Shown piece after piece: positions 1-8,166 of a stretch of DNA of 64,000 nucleotides. Where the stretch lies: contig CAYRQK010000002.1 in the NCBI GenBank assembly GCA_964426605.1, positions 124,001 through 188,000 on the forward strand. Reading direction: 5' to 3'. Under the pieces are notes generated by a model, which ran no database searches, had not been told where the DNA came from, and saw only the letters and a program-made list of their open reading frames with translations. This DNA is from JAGQNT01 sp964426605 (lineage in GTDB: Bacteria; Patescibacteriota; Saccharimonadia; Saccharimonadales; UBA4665). The first letter of the stretch is position 1. The number at the start of each line of letters is the position of its first letter. The position numbers were made by a program, and so were the translations under genes.

Positions 1-816
1 ACGAGAAGCCGTCTCGGAGGCAAGGTGATCATCGTACAGCGCCCAAAAGTCTTCACGGTGCGGGCCAGACCCAGTGTGTCCACGCTCACGATCAGTGGCC
101 AGAGAGATCTCTAATTTATGCATGAAGTTAGTTTCGTAGTGTTCGGGACTGAAGTCGGATTGATACTCAATACGCACTATTCGCTGACTGTGTGATAACT
201 CCTGGTACAACTCGCTAAGCCTAGCACTTATCTCATCCACTAATGCTGCCCGGGCCCGCACGATGCGCCCGGCGAGCTCGCTGAGCCGGACATTCCATGG
301 GAATAGCTGCGCCTCGGCATGTGTTGGGTTGTGGCGGAGGAGGGCATTACGCTGTGCCAACGCCCGCTTGTAATTGCGACGCACTGTGCTGTATCCTGTC
401 TGGGTTTGCGACAATAGATCATCGAGATAAGTCCGGCGTTGCTCGGGCGACCCAGATAACAATGTGAGGTGTTCCGGCTCAAATAACACGACGGGTAGGG
501 TATGATCTTGCGTCAGGCGCTTATAGATTCGGCCATCGATCTCAAACACTCGCCGGCTTAACCCCTCACGAATCAACTTCACAACCCGCTCTTCACCGTC
601 GGTATGTACTTGTAGGCGCCCCCATGGAGCATTAAATGCAATAAGATCTTGGTCACTCACTCGGTACGAAGATCCGACAGCGGACACAAACACCGCTTCG
701 AGTAAGTTAGTCTTGCCGCTGGCATTTGGTCCAACGATAATATTCACACCTTTTTCAAACTCGAACACAGCATCGTCGTACGACCGGAAACTTTGCAAAC
801 GAACATCGGTAATCAT
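1..816 (-). CDS. recF: DNA replication and repair protein RecF, C-terminal part outside window
   Basis: The reading frame is open from the start codon at 816 to the window edge (272 codons), so the 3' end is missing. The N-terminus carries the ABC-type Walker A motif GPNASGKT near residues 30-37. The last residues in the window contain SGPHREDF and then ASR, which is the start of the RecF ABC signature. RecF usually has about 360 residues, so about a quarter is missing. RecF loads RecA at single-strand gaps. It follows dnaN on the same strand, the usual recF position next to the origin. A perfect TATAAT on the minus strand (823-828) lies 6 nt before the ATG, with no ribosome-binding site, which suggests a leaderless mRNA. 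Confidence 0.93.
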   Translation of the reverse strand, partial: MITDVRLQSFRSYDDAVFEFEKGVNIIVGPNASGKTNLLEAVFVSAVGSSYRVSDQDLIAFNAPWGRLQVHTDGEERVVKLIREGLSRRVFEIDGRIYKRLTQDHTLPVVLFEPEHLTLLSGSPEQRRTYLDDLLSQTQTGYSTVRRNYKRALAQRNALLRHNPTHAEAQLFPWNVRLSELAGRIVRARAALVDEISARLSELYQELSHSQRIVRIEYQSDFSPEHYETNFMHKLEISLATDRERGHTGSGPHREDFWALYDDHLASETASR

Positions 817-822
817 GAGCTT

Positions 823-828
823 ATTATA
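823..828 (-). promoter_or_regulatory. -10 element of recF (leaderless pattern)
   Basis: TATAAT reads on the minus strand, with six bases between it and the recF ATG. Transcription would start at or next to the A of the start codon. The same geometry recurs at many genes in this window. Confidence 0.6.
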
Positions 829-852
829 CGGGTATAACGTCCGAAAAGACGC

Positions 853-1944
853 TTAGCTCTTCAGTGGCATCACGATATGACTATAATCGCCACCCGTCGG
901 ATCCTTCAGAAGCGTTGGCTCCAATTTACCATTGAACCCTAATGTTATTTCCTCACCAGTAAACGCCTGCAATCCATCGAGTAAGTAGCGAGAATTAAGT
1001 GTAATATCGCCACTGCCAGTAATCTTGCCGGGTGCCTCAGAGGTATTTTCGCCGAGCTGCGAAGCGATCGAATGAATACTGAGTTCTTGCTTATCCTCGT
1101 CGAGGTGAATAGTCACACTACCAGCACTCTCACGGGCAAACAGACTAGACACCTTTGTGACATTAATAAAATCAGACCGCTTGAGCGTGGCACTAAATTC
1201 AAATTTTGAGGGAATAAGCCGAGCGTAGTCGGGATACTTACCGTCAACCAAGCGCGTCACTAGCTCGACATCTCCAAACTCAAATAACACTTGTTGGTCA
1301 TTGTGCGTAATCCGCAACTCGTCGCTACTATCGTCTAGGATACGTAGCAGGTCCTGCATGGACGAGGCTGGTATAAGCAAGTGGATCTCTGGAGTTTTGG
1401 CAGTGATGGTTTTCTCGGCCAGACGATAACTGTCCGTTGCCGCCACCCGCAGTGTACCCTCAACCGTGTGTAGTAGAACACCAGTCAGGACCGGGCGAGA
1501 CTCATCACTTGAGGCCGCAAAGGCAACTTGCTGCAACGCACGCTTGATTTCAGTTGCCGCCACAGTCCACGAGGTGCCGTCAGAGATCGCCGGCATGACA
1601 GGGAAATCATCTGCCACAATACCATTCACAACTGATTGGTATTGGCCGGTTGTGATGTGTAGCTTGGTTCCGCTTAGCTCTAGTGAGATCGGTCCGCTCG
1701 GCAAACTACTAATAAAATCCTGCATCAGTCGAGCCGGTACGGTAATCGAACCTTCCTCGCTAACCTTGGCACCAATAAACTGTGTGATAGCAATGTCGAG
1801 GTTGGTCGCACTCAGGCTGAGTCTATTTTCGCTAGTCTTCACGAGTATATTCGATAGTATAGGTAGTTGGTTGCGGGCGTTAGCGACTCGAGCGACGGTG
1901 CTAAGTGATCGGTTAAGGTTTTCTTGTGTGACCTGTAGTTTCAT
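853..1944 (-). CDS. dnaN: DNA polymerase III sliding clamp (beta subunit)
   Basis: The 363-residue protein starts MKLQVTQENLNRSL and ends with the family-typical PLKS-like tail (IVMPLKS). Its length fits a three-domain bacterial beta clamp (about 365-380 residues). The dimeric ring encircles DNA and tethers polymerase III and repair enzymes. A strong ribosome-binding site (AAGGAG) lies 7 nt before the ATG, so unlike recF this gene has an ordinary leader. It lies between dnaA and recF in the classical dnaA-dnaN-recF order, all on the minus strand. Confidence 0.97.
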   Translation of the reverse strand: MKLQVTQENLNRSLSTVARVANARNQLPILSNILVKTSENRLSLSATNLDIAITQFIGAKVSEEGSITVPARLMQDFISSLPSGPISLELSGTKLHITTGQYQSVVNGIVADDFPVMPAISDGTSWTVAATEIKRALQQVAFAASSDESRPVLTGVLLHTVEGTLRVAATDSYRLAEKTITAKTPEIHLLIPASSMQDLLRILDDSSDELRITHNDQQVLFEFGDVELVTRLVDGKYPDYARLIPSKFEFSATLKRSDFINVTKVSSLFARESAGSVTIHLDEDKQELSIHSIASQLGENTSEAPGKITGSGDITLNSRYLLDGLQAFTGEEITLGFNGKLEPTLLKDPTGGDYSHIVMPLKS

Positions 1945-2205
1945 AAATATTCTCCTTTTTAATTCGAGGTGCTTGTTATAGGGACTGTGGATACTGGGGA
2001 AAACTCAAGAATAACAGACTGAATGAGGTTAAAATAGTGGTGCATAAGGTTGTACACAAACTGTGTGCAGGTGGTGGGTAAAGTGGCCTGTTTATCAACA
2101 GTGTCATACACGGAGTTTGGGACTACTGTGCACAAAATGTATGCGAAACCACCGGATCGCCACAGCTCGTCCACAGCTCGTCCACAGCCCTGAAAGGCAA
2201 AACGA
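1945..2205. other. dnaA-dnaN intergenic region with DnaA-box-like sites
   Basis: No gene is seen in these 261 bases. Sites one mismatch from the DnaA box TTATNCACA occur at 1986-1994 (TGTGGATAC, minus), 2050-2058 (TTGTACACA), 2092-2100 (TTATCAACA) and 2127-2135 (TGTGCACAA, minus). A tandem repeat sits at the dnaA end. The region may be a second box cluster of a bipartite origin, or simply the dnaN promoter with DnaA autoregulation. Confidence 0.5.
2160..2188. repeat. 11-bp tandem direct repeat containing TCCACAG
   Basis: The unit CACAGCTCGTC is repeated with an 11-bp period for about 2.6 copies just downstream of the dnaA stop codon. Each unit contains a CGTCCACA core, two mismatches from a DnaA box. 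The spacing of about one helical turn would suit weak cooperative DnaA sites, but this is inference. Confidence 0.6.
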
Positions 2206-3642
2206 CTATGCATAGAGGCGCCCCTTGATATCCGCAATGGCAGCACGCATATCACTGTCGTGTTGACTCTCGCGCTCGACCTTTTCAACAGAGTGGATGG
2301 CGGTTGTGTGGTCTTTGCGCCCTAGTTCATGCGCGATTTTCGGAAAACTAAGATGTAGCTCGCTGCGGAGTAGATACATTGCGACTTGCCGTGGTACCAC
2401 AATGTCTTTATCGCGCTTTGGCCCCACAATATCCTCGAGTGGGATTTGGAAATGCCGGGCAGTTCGTTCGATGATTTGCCGAGCACTCAAGTGACGTGGC
2501 CGATTCTTGCTACCACCAAGCAGATTGGTAGCGACCGTCAAGTCGGGACTCAGCCCACGCATCTCACAGAAAGCGAGTAACTGATTGAGTGCACCTTCGA
2601 GCTCACGGATATTTGTCTGAATGCTGGATGCCAAAAAGTCTGCGACATCACCAGGTAGTAGCGTGCCTTGTGTTTGAGCCTTGTTCTGTATGATCGCGCA
2701 GCGTGTCTCAAAGTCAGGGATTTGCATATCGATACTCATACCCCATGCAAAACGGCTACGGAGGCGCTCCTCAAGTGTTGGGATGTCCTTGGGTGGTTTG
2801 TCGGAGCTGATAATAATCTGTTTGTTCGCCTGGTGTAGGGCGTTGAAGGTGTGGAAAAATTCCTCCTGCATCTTCTCTTTGCCAGCGATAAATTGGACAT
2901 CGTCCACGATGAGCACATCGGTGGTTCGGTAGCGTCCAGCAAAATCAGCTGTCTTTTTGTAGCGGATCGCATCAACTAGCTCTTGGACAAATTGCTCTGA
3001 GGTTACATATAGTACCCGGGCTTTTGGATTGTGCGCGACGATAGCATTACCGGCGGCTTGCATGAGGTGGGTTTTGCCGATGCCAACCCCACCGTATAAA
3101 AACAGTGGATTGTATTTGCTGCCGGGATTCACTGCAATCGATTGACAGGCCGCAAAAGCTAGTTCATTACCAGAACCAACCACAAAGTTGTCGAAAGTAT
3201 ACCGTTCGTTAATACCTTGGCGGTAAGAGTGGCTAAAGCTGTTGTCACGCACCTGTGTCACCGAGGGTGATGACGCACTGAAGGCAGTGGTTTGAAATGA
3301 AGTGTCATCGCTCGTCAGTACTTCTGTCTGTTCGCGGAGTGCTGCTTCGGCCCGCTCTTCGTTGGTGCGTTTAGCACCGCTGTGTATTTTGAACTCCACC
3401 GTGTCGGTTACGATACCGTTTTTTTGGAGTATCGATGATAACAACTCTAAGTATTTTCGCTCTAATTGCTGCTTGATAAAGACATTTGCCACGCCAATAG
3501 TGACCGTTCCAGAAGATGCTCCGTCGTCGAGGAGGGTCGTGTTTTTGAACCACGTCATAAAGTTCCCACGCGATACCGACAGTTCAACCTCACCGAGGAC
3601 TGCCTGCCACACGCCACGTTGTTCGCTCACTCGTACCCCCAT
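2206..3642 (-). CDS. dnaA: Chromosomal replication initiator protein DnaA
   Basis: The 478-residue protein has all four DnaA domains. An N-terminal domain I (about 1-90) is followed by a variable linker and an AAA+ core. Walker A is GGVGIGKT at residues 184-191 and Walker B is in VLIVDDVQF. The C-terminal DNA-binding domain carries the signature GRKDHTTAIHSVEKV. DnaA-ATP opens the origin at DnaA boxes, and candidate boxes lie on both sides of this gene. It is divergent from rpmH, with the presumed origin between them. A TATAGT hexamer lies about 12 nt before the ATG, giving a very short leader. Confidence 0.98.
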   Translation of the reverse strand: MGVRVSEQRGVWQAVLGEVELSVSRGNFMTWFKNTTLLDDGASSGTVTIGVANVFIKQQLERKYLELLSSILQKNGIVTDTVEFKIHSGAKRTNEERAEAALREQTEVLTSDDTSFQTTAFSASSPSVTQVRDNSFSHSYRQGINERYTFDNFVVGSGNELAFAACQSIAVNPGSKYNPLFLYGGVGIGKTHLMQAAGNAIVAHNPKARVLYVTSEQFVQELVDAIRYKKTADFAGRYRTTDVLIVDDVQFIAGKEKMQEEFFHTFNALHQANKQIIISSDKPPKDIPTLEERLRSRFAWGMSIDMQIPDFETRCAIIQNKAQTQGTLLPGDVADFLASSIQTNIRELEGALNQLLAFCEMRGLSPDLTVATNLLGGSKNRPRHLSARQIIERTARHFQIPLEDIVGPKRDKDIVVPRQVAMYLLRSELHLSFPKIAHELGRKDHTTAIHSVEKVERESQHDSDMRAAIADIKGRLYA

Positions 3643-3900
3643 ATGTACTCACGTACTATACAGAAGACTGTCCGACTTTTCCACAGGCTATACGTTGTAA
3701 AGTGGGCTAAGTGCACAAAAAGATATCGACAGGGGTGAAGTTATCCACAGGGCGCAATGCCATCTGGTAATCTGTGGATACAGTTTGCGAAGAGGTGGAA
3801 AAACTGCTATGATCAAGGGGTTAAATATTGTTAATTTCACTCGAATTTGCCCAATCAGCTACATACAGTTCGGTGACTAAACTGAGGAAAGTTTACACTC
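3643..3900. other. oriC: Probable replication origin (oriC) between dnaA and rpmH
   Basis: This gene-free stretch holds one perfect DnaA box (TTATCCACA, 3741-3749) and two one-mismatch boxes: TTTTCCACA at 3677-3685 and TGTGGATAC at 3773-3781 on the minus strand. An AT-rich tract follows at about 3815-3850 and could be the unwinding element. The flanking gene order rpmH <-> dnaA is the classical oriC location. The dnaA and rpmH promoters must also lie here. Function is inferred from boxes and context only. Confidence 0.75.
3741..3749 (+). promoter_or_regulatory. Perfect DnaA box
   Basis: TTATCCACA matches the consensus exactly. It is the best of the candidate boxes in the window and lies in the dnaA-rpmH intergenic region. 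Confidence 0.75.
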
Positions 3901-4038
3901 ATGCCCAAACGGACATATCAACCCAAAAAACGACATCGCGCCAAAGAGCACGGTTTCTTTAAGCGTATGGCGAGCAAAGCTGGCCGCAACATACTTCGTG
4001 CTCGTCGCAATAAGGGTCGCGCCCGCCTGACTCACTAG
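3901..4038 (+). CDS. rpmH: Large ribosomal subunit protein bL34
   Basis: The 45-residue basic protein reads MPKRTYQPKKRHRAKEHGF and continues with FKRMASKAGRNILRARRNKG, the invariant L34 pattern. The length matches the family. It is a component of the 50S subunit. It is the first gene on the plus strand after the origin and is followed after 15 nt by rnpA, as in most bacteria. Confidence 0.97.
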   Translation: MPKRTYQPKKRHRAKEHGFFKRMASKAGRNILRARRNKGRARLTH

Positions 4039-4053
4039 GGAAGTACGTACGTC

Positions 4054-4398
4054 ATGCTGTCCCGAACACACCGTTTTCATGGGTACGGCAGTCTCGACTA
4101 TACCTATCGCCACGGTAAGGTAGCCCGCCGGCCGGAAGGCCTGATGCGATTTACGCAGAATCCAAAACGTTCCACATACCGGATAGCGGTGGTGGTGAGT
4201 AAGAAGGTGCACAAATCTGCCGTGGTCCGCAATCGAATTCGCCGACGAGTCTACGAGTCTATCAGGCGGCACGAGGTTGATATACCTAGCCCGTACGACA
4301 TCGTGTTTACTATTTTTGATATCAACGTTGCTACTATGCCAGTCACCGAACTCGACAAATTTGTGCGTATACAGCTCGCTGCCTTGAGTGCACCCTAG
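4054..4398 (+). CDS. rnpA: Ribonuclease P protein component
   Basis: The 114-residue basic protein carries the RNR signature (KSAVVRNRIRRRVYE) near residues 54-68, which contacts the RNase P RNA. The N-terminal RF/RxxxF-like region (LSRTHRFHGYGS) is also typical. The protein assists the RNA subunit in 5' maturation of tRNA precursors. It sits between rpmH and yidC in the conserved operon. The RNase P RNA gene was not found in the window. Confidence 0.94.
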   Translation: MLSRTHRFHGYGSLDYTYRHGKVARRPEGLMRFTQNPKRSTYRIAVVVSKKVHKSAVVRNRIRRRVYESIRRHEVDIPSPYDIVFTIFDINVATMPVTELDKFVRIQLAALSAP

Positions 4399-4438
4399 GC
4401 CCCGCATGATATAGTGGTAGCAGGAAAACCGGAGAGCC

Positions 4439-5380
4439 ATGTTTACGACGCTATTTGCACAGCCGATCTTTAATGTCCTAGTCGCTATTTATGCGCTTAT
4501 ACCGGGCCATAATTTTGGCCTGGCTATTATTATATTTACGATATTAATTCGGCTACTGTTATGGCCGCTAGTGCGCCGACAACTGCATCAGACGAAACTC
4601 ATGCGCGCACTGCAGCCTGAACTTAAGAAGGTCAAGCAAAAGGCTAAGGGTGATCGTACCAAAGAGTCACAGATGGTCATGGAGCTGTATAAAGAGCGGG
4701 GCGTAAGCCCGTTTGGCTCGATTGGCATGCTCATTGTCCAATTGCCCATCCTCATCGCTCTGTATAGTGGCTTGAACCGGGTTGTGCACGACCCGCATCA
4801 GCTTACCCAGTTTGCCTACCCAGGATTGCAGCACTTGCCCTGGATGCAACATCTGGCGCACAACATCGGCGCATTCGACAGTTCGTTGTTTGGACTTGTC
4901 GACCTGACTCGCAGTGCCCTCAGTAATAGTGGTACCTACTGGCCGGCACTCTTAATCGTACTGGCCAGCGCTATTGTGCAGTTTTTCCAGGGTAAGCAGC
5001 TCATGCCAGTCGACAAAGACGCTCGCAAGCTGCGAGATATCTTGCGCTCTGCTGGTGAAGGCAAGCAAGCAGACCAGGCAGAGGTCAACGCCGCTATTAT
5101 GCGTAGCACTCGATACTTGCTGCCAGCTATGGTGTTCTTGTTCACGGTCCACCTTGCCTCAGCCCTCAGTCTTTACTGGTTGGTGGGCGGAATTGTCGCC
5201 TTTATTCAGCAGTCGCGGGTACTTCGTGAAGATGAAGTGGAGCTAGAAGCATTGGCCGACAAGCCAGTCGCCAAGAACGCCGATACAATTCCAGAAGCAA
5301 AGATTGTCCCGACCGTTCCCAAAACCCCCAAGCCAAAAGCCAAAAGCCAACACAAGTCTAAAAAACGGAGGAGGAAATAG
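4439..5380 (+). CDS. yidC: Membrane protein insertase YidC/Oxa1 family
   Basis: The 313-residue polytopic protein has hydrophobic segments near residues 5-45, 92-112, 160-185 and 215-245. A conserved charged cytoplasmic hairpin (LMRALQPELKKVKQKAKG) follows the second segment. It lacks the large periplasmic P1 domain of Gram-negative YidC, so it is the short type found in monoderms and Patescibacteria. The C-terminus is a lysine-rich tail (KSKKRRRK) that may contact ribosomes. It follows rnpA, and its TAG stop shares one base with the GTG start of jag, so the two are translationally coupled. Confidence 0.93.
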   Translation: MFTTLFAQPIFNVLVAIYALIPGHNFGLAIIIFTILIRLLLWPLVRRQLHQTKLMRALQPELKKVKQKAKGDRTKESQMVMELYKERGVSPFGSIGMLIVQLPILIALYSGLNRVVHDPHQLTQFAYPGLQHLPWMQHLAHNIGAFDSSLFGLVDLTRSALSNSGTYWPALLIVLASAIVQFFQGKQLMPVDKDARKLRDILRSAGEGKQADQAEVNAAIMRSTRYLLPAMVFLFTVHLASALSLYWLVGGIVAFIQQSRVLREDEVELEALADKPVAKNADTIPEAKIVPTVPKTPKPKAKSQHKSKKRRRK

Positions 5381-5841
5381 TGGAAGACTCAATTCAATAT
5401 GCCGAAAAATACCTCGAAGACATGTTGTCATTTTTTGGGCTGAACACTGATGTGAGTGCAACGCACGATGGTGAAGTGATCCAGTTGAATGTACCCTCGA
5501 CCGTCATGAACGGCTTCCTAATTGGTGGTCACGGTGACAACATGCGATCGTTCCAGTTTTTGACGAGCTCGGCGCTCAAAAACCAGGGGTATGAATATTG
5601 GCGCGTTAATGTCGACATTGCCGGCTATAAGCAGCAGCGGGCAGATCGCTTGGCTGAGAAAGCTCAGGCCTGGCTAGAACACGTCAAGGCGTCTGGCGAG
5701 TCGATGGAACTAGAGCCGATGAACGCTGCTGACCGGCGCATTATTCACAAGTTGGCCGACGAAGCAGGGCTTATCACAGAGTCGGTTGGCGAGGGCCACG
5801 ACCGGCATGTGGTGCTCAAACCCGGCAGCAAGCAAGCTTAG
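5380..5841 (+). CDS. jag: RNA-binding protein Jag/KhpB (KH and R3H domains)
   Basis: The 153-residue protein starts at a GTG that overlaps the yidC stop (TAGTG), preceded by a GGAGGAG ribosome-binding site. A KH-like segment has the GxxG loop IGGHGDN near residues 48-54. The C-terminal R3H domain includes RRIIH, the RxxxH motif. Jag/KhpB partners with KhpA in RNA binding and cell-envelope control in Gram-positives. The N-terminal Jag-N domain of longer homologs is reduced or absent. The 3' end overlaps the convergent glycosyltransferase gene by 4 nt. Confidence 0.9.
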   Translation: MEDSIQYAEKYLEDMLSFFGLNTDVSATHDGEVIQLNVPSTVMNGFLIGGHGDNMRSFQFLTSSALKNQGYEYWRVNVDIAGYKQQRADRLAEKAQAWLEHVKASGESMELEPMNAADRRIIHKLADEAGLITESVGEGHDRHVVLKPGSKQA

Positions 5842-6941
5842 TCTTCGCGCAAAACGTCTTTGTAGATAGCCAATGTTTGTTCGGCCATACGCTTCCAGGA
5901 GTACATACCAACTTGTTTTTTGCCTGCTTCGATTAGCCGTTGGCGAACATCGTCTTTTGTGAGAACTTTGAGTATAACCTTCGACATGATCTCAATGTCG
6001 TACGGGTCAAAATACTCGGCAGCGTCACCCAAGACCTCTGGTAGGCAAGTGGCGTCACTGGCTACCACTGGTGCACCCGCGGCCATGGCCTCGAGTCCAG
6101 GTAATCCAAAACCTTCACTGAGACTCGGAAAAATGTACGCCGAGCAGTGCTCATAGAGCCAGCGTAACTTTCCGTCATTAACAAATCCGGTGAACATAAC
6201 ATCGGGAATATCGTGCTTCTTTACAAATCGCGCATGGCGTCGGTAGTTGCTGTCTTCTTTTCCGGCCAAGACAAGGTGCAGGTCTGGTTGCTTCTCCTTT
6301 AATTCTACGTAAGCTTTTATGAGTCGCCGCAGATTCTTGTGTGGTGTCGGTCGACCGACATACATTATGAATTGTTTATCTTCGAGTTCTGGCAACGGTT
6401 CGGGCTTGTTGTCGATCGAATCGCCAGCTTCATATGTCACGACGATTTTGCGACTGTTGGCTTTGGCAAATTTTGCTACGTCGTCTTTGACGAACTCACT
6501 CGGCGTAATGACGCGTTTGGACTTACGGGCGGCAATCTTAATGACCCACTCGTACACACGTTGTTTAATGGTAAATGCGAGCTTATTTTTGGCCGGGTTG
6601 GCAAAGCGCACTGTTGTGAGGTCGTGAATGGTTGTGACCGTTTTACCGAAGTAGAGAATGGGTTGTTGTGTCATGCCGAAGTGCACCAGATTGGGCCGCA
6701 TACGGTACAACTGCCAAGCCATCACAATTTGTTCAGCAAACGTGAATTCCTTAGCGCGGCAGACGACCTTGGTAAAGCGCTTGCTCTTGGGGTTCCAGCT
6801 ATCCATATCTTTGGGCTTTAGTAGCACCACGTAGCGGTGGCTAAGGTCATTATCCACTTCCTGTAGATTCTCTAGGAGCCGCTCAATATAGCGCCCAGTG
6901 CTGGTCCGTAGCTCCCTCGCGTCGATAACAATTTTTTTCAT
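5838..6941 (-). CDS. GT4-family glycosyltransferase
   Basis: The 367-residue GT-B protein has a C-terminal nucleotide-sugar site with the family signature EGFGLPGLEAMAAGAPVV at about residues 274-291, and the middle motif YVGRPTPHKNLRRLI. These match family 4 retaining enzymes (mannosyl/rhamnosyl/glucosyltransferases). Donor and acceptor cannot be told from sequence. The gene is divergent from gmd, so GDP-mannose or a GDP-deoxyhexose is a reasonable donor guess. It converges on jag with a 4-nt overlap. It is the first gene of the glycan region. Confidence 0.85.
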   Translation of the reverse strand: MKKIVIDARELRTSTGRYIERLLENLQEVDNDLSHRYVVLLKPKDMDSWNPKSKRFTKVVCRAKEFTFAEQIVMAWQLYRMRPNLVHFGMTQQPILYFGKTVTTIHDLTTVRFANPAKNKLAFTIKQRVYEWVIKIAARKSKRVITPSEFVKDDVAKFAKANSRKIVVTYEAGDSIDNKPEPLPELEDKQFIMYVGRPTPHKNLRRLIKAYVELKEKQPDLHLVLAGKEDSNYRRHARFVKKHDIPDVMFTGFVNDGKLRWLYEHCSAYIFPSLSEGFGLPGLEAMAAGAPVVASDATCLPEVLGDAAEYFDPYDIEIMSKVILKVLTKDDVRQRLIEAGKKQVGMYSWKRMAEQTLAIYKDVLRED

Positions 6942-7100
6942 CTACCCTTACACTATCATGGCTTAAAGTCGTCTGAAAATACGTTAGGTCTGCTCACTCG
7001 TCCATTTAAGTATGATGCCCGATGGCAATGTTAGATGGCGCCGAACGGTGGCAAATGGTAGAATGACATAGAAATTGTAAGGATCATTAGGGGAGAATTG

Positions 7101-8147
7101 ATGGCAAAACGAGCGCTAATTACTGGGGTTAATGGCCAAGATGGAGGCCATCTAGCTAAACTACTGTACGGCAAAGGCTATGAAATTTTTGGGATTATAC
7201 GCGGCCAGGGTGAGGCAAGCCATCCAAAATTCAAGGCGTTCAAAGAAGAGTTCCCGTACGTTGAAGTTATTCAAGCCGATCTCCACGACCTATCTTCACT
7301 TATCCGGGCCGTACAGCAAGCCAAGCCGGACGAAGTGTACAATCTCGCTGCTATTAGCCACGTTGGCTACTCGTTCAAAGATCCTGTGTTGACCCACCAA
7401 GTTACGGGCGGCGGTGTACTGAATATGCTCGAGGCGATTCGACTGACGGGTGGTGAGAAAACAGTTCGCTTTTATCAGGCCTCGACTTCCGAAATGTTTG
7501 GCGGACTTGACTACAACCGACCAGGCAAGGGCTACGATGAAAACTCGCCATTCCATCCTCGCAGTCCGTACGGTGTTGCGAAGCTCTATGGTCACTGGAT
7601 TACCAAGAACTATCGCGAGAGCTACGGTATGCATGCTAGCTGCGGTATTTTATTCAATCACGAGGGCGAACGCCGTGGCCCAGAATTTGTGACACGCAAG
7701 ATCAGCCAGGCGGTTGCTCGTATCAAGCTCGGCAAACAGGATTATATCGAACTTGGCAATATGGATGCTAAACGAGATTGGGGCTATGCTGGTGACTATG
7801 TCGAGGGTATGTGGCGCATGCTACAGCAAGATGAGCCGGGTGATTACGTGCTAGCTTCCGGCGAAACGCACACGATTCGTGAGTTTTGTGAGCAGGCTTT
7901 TGGAGAAGTTGGCGTTGAGTTAGAGTGGCGAGGCACGGGTGTTGATGAGCTTGGTATCGATAAGGCGACTAACAAGACCATGATTAGTATCAACCCTGAG
8001 TTTTTCCGTCCTGCTGAAGTCGATATCCTCCTTGGTAACCCAAGTGTTTCCGAAGAAGTTCTCGGTTGGAAGCGCCAGATTGACTTTCCTGGTCTTGTGA
8101 AGTTGATGGTCGAGCACGACCTCAAAATCGAATCCGTTAAGGCTTGA
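7101..8147 (+). CDS. gmd: GDP-mannose 4,6-dehydratase
   Basis: The 348-residue short-chain dehydrogenase/reductase has the NAD(P)-binding motif GVNGQDGGHLA at residues 9-19, the STSEMFG active-site segment and the catalytic YxxxK in SPYGVAKLYG. NHEGERRGPEFVTRKI is highly specific for GMD. The enzyme turns GDP-D-mannose into GDP-4-keto-6-deoxymannose. I chose the ATG at 7101 because GGGGAG lies 5 nt before it; an in-frame TTG lies directly upstream. A TAGAAT -10 element lies at 7059-7064. Its product is probably used by the convergent reductase at 8167-9096. Confidence 0.93.
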   Translation: MAKRALITGVNGQDGGHLAKLLYGKGYEIFGIIRGQGEASHPKFKAFKEEFPYVEVIQADLHDLSSLIRAVQQAKPDEVYNLAAISHVGYSFKDPVLTHQVTGGGVLNMLEAIRLTGGEKTVRFYQASTSEMFGGLDYNRPGKGYDENSPFHPRSPYGVAKLYGHWITKNYRESYGMHASCGILFNHEGERRGPEFVTRKISQAVARIKLGKQDYIELGNMDAKRDWGYAGDYVEGMWRMLQQDEPGDYVLASGETHTIREFCEQAFGEVGVELEWRGTGVDELGIDKATNKTMISINPEFFRPAEVDILLGNPSVSEEVLGWKRQIDFPGLVKLMVEHDLKIESVKA

Positions 8148-8166
8148 TCTTTGGTGGGAGCGGAAT

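Noticed and set aside
1466..1981. 171-codon plus-strand frame opposite dnaN
   Set aside because: It is a shadow of dnaN; the sense gene is certain.
1959..2288. 109-codon minus-strand frame between dnaA and dnaN
   Set aside because: It overlaps the end of dnaA in another frame and runs through the intergenic DnaA-box region. It has no start signal.
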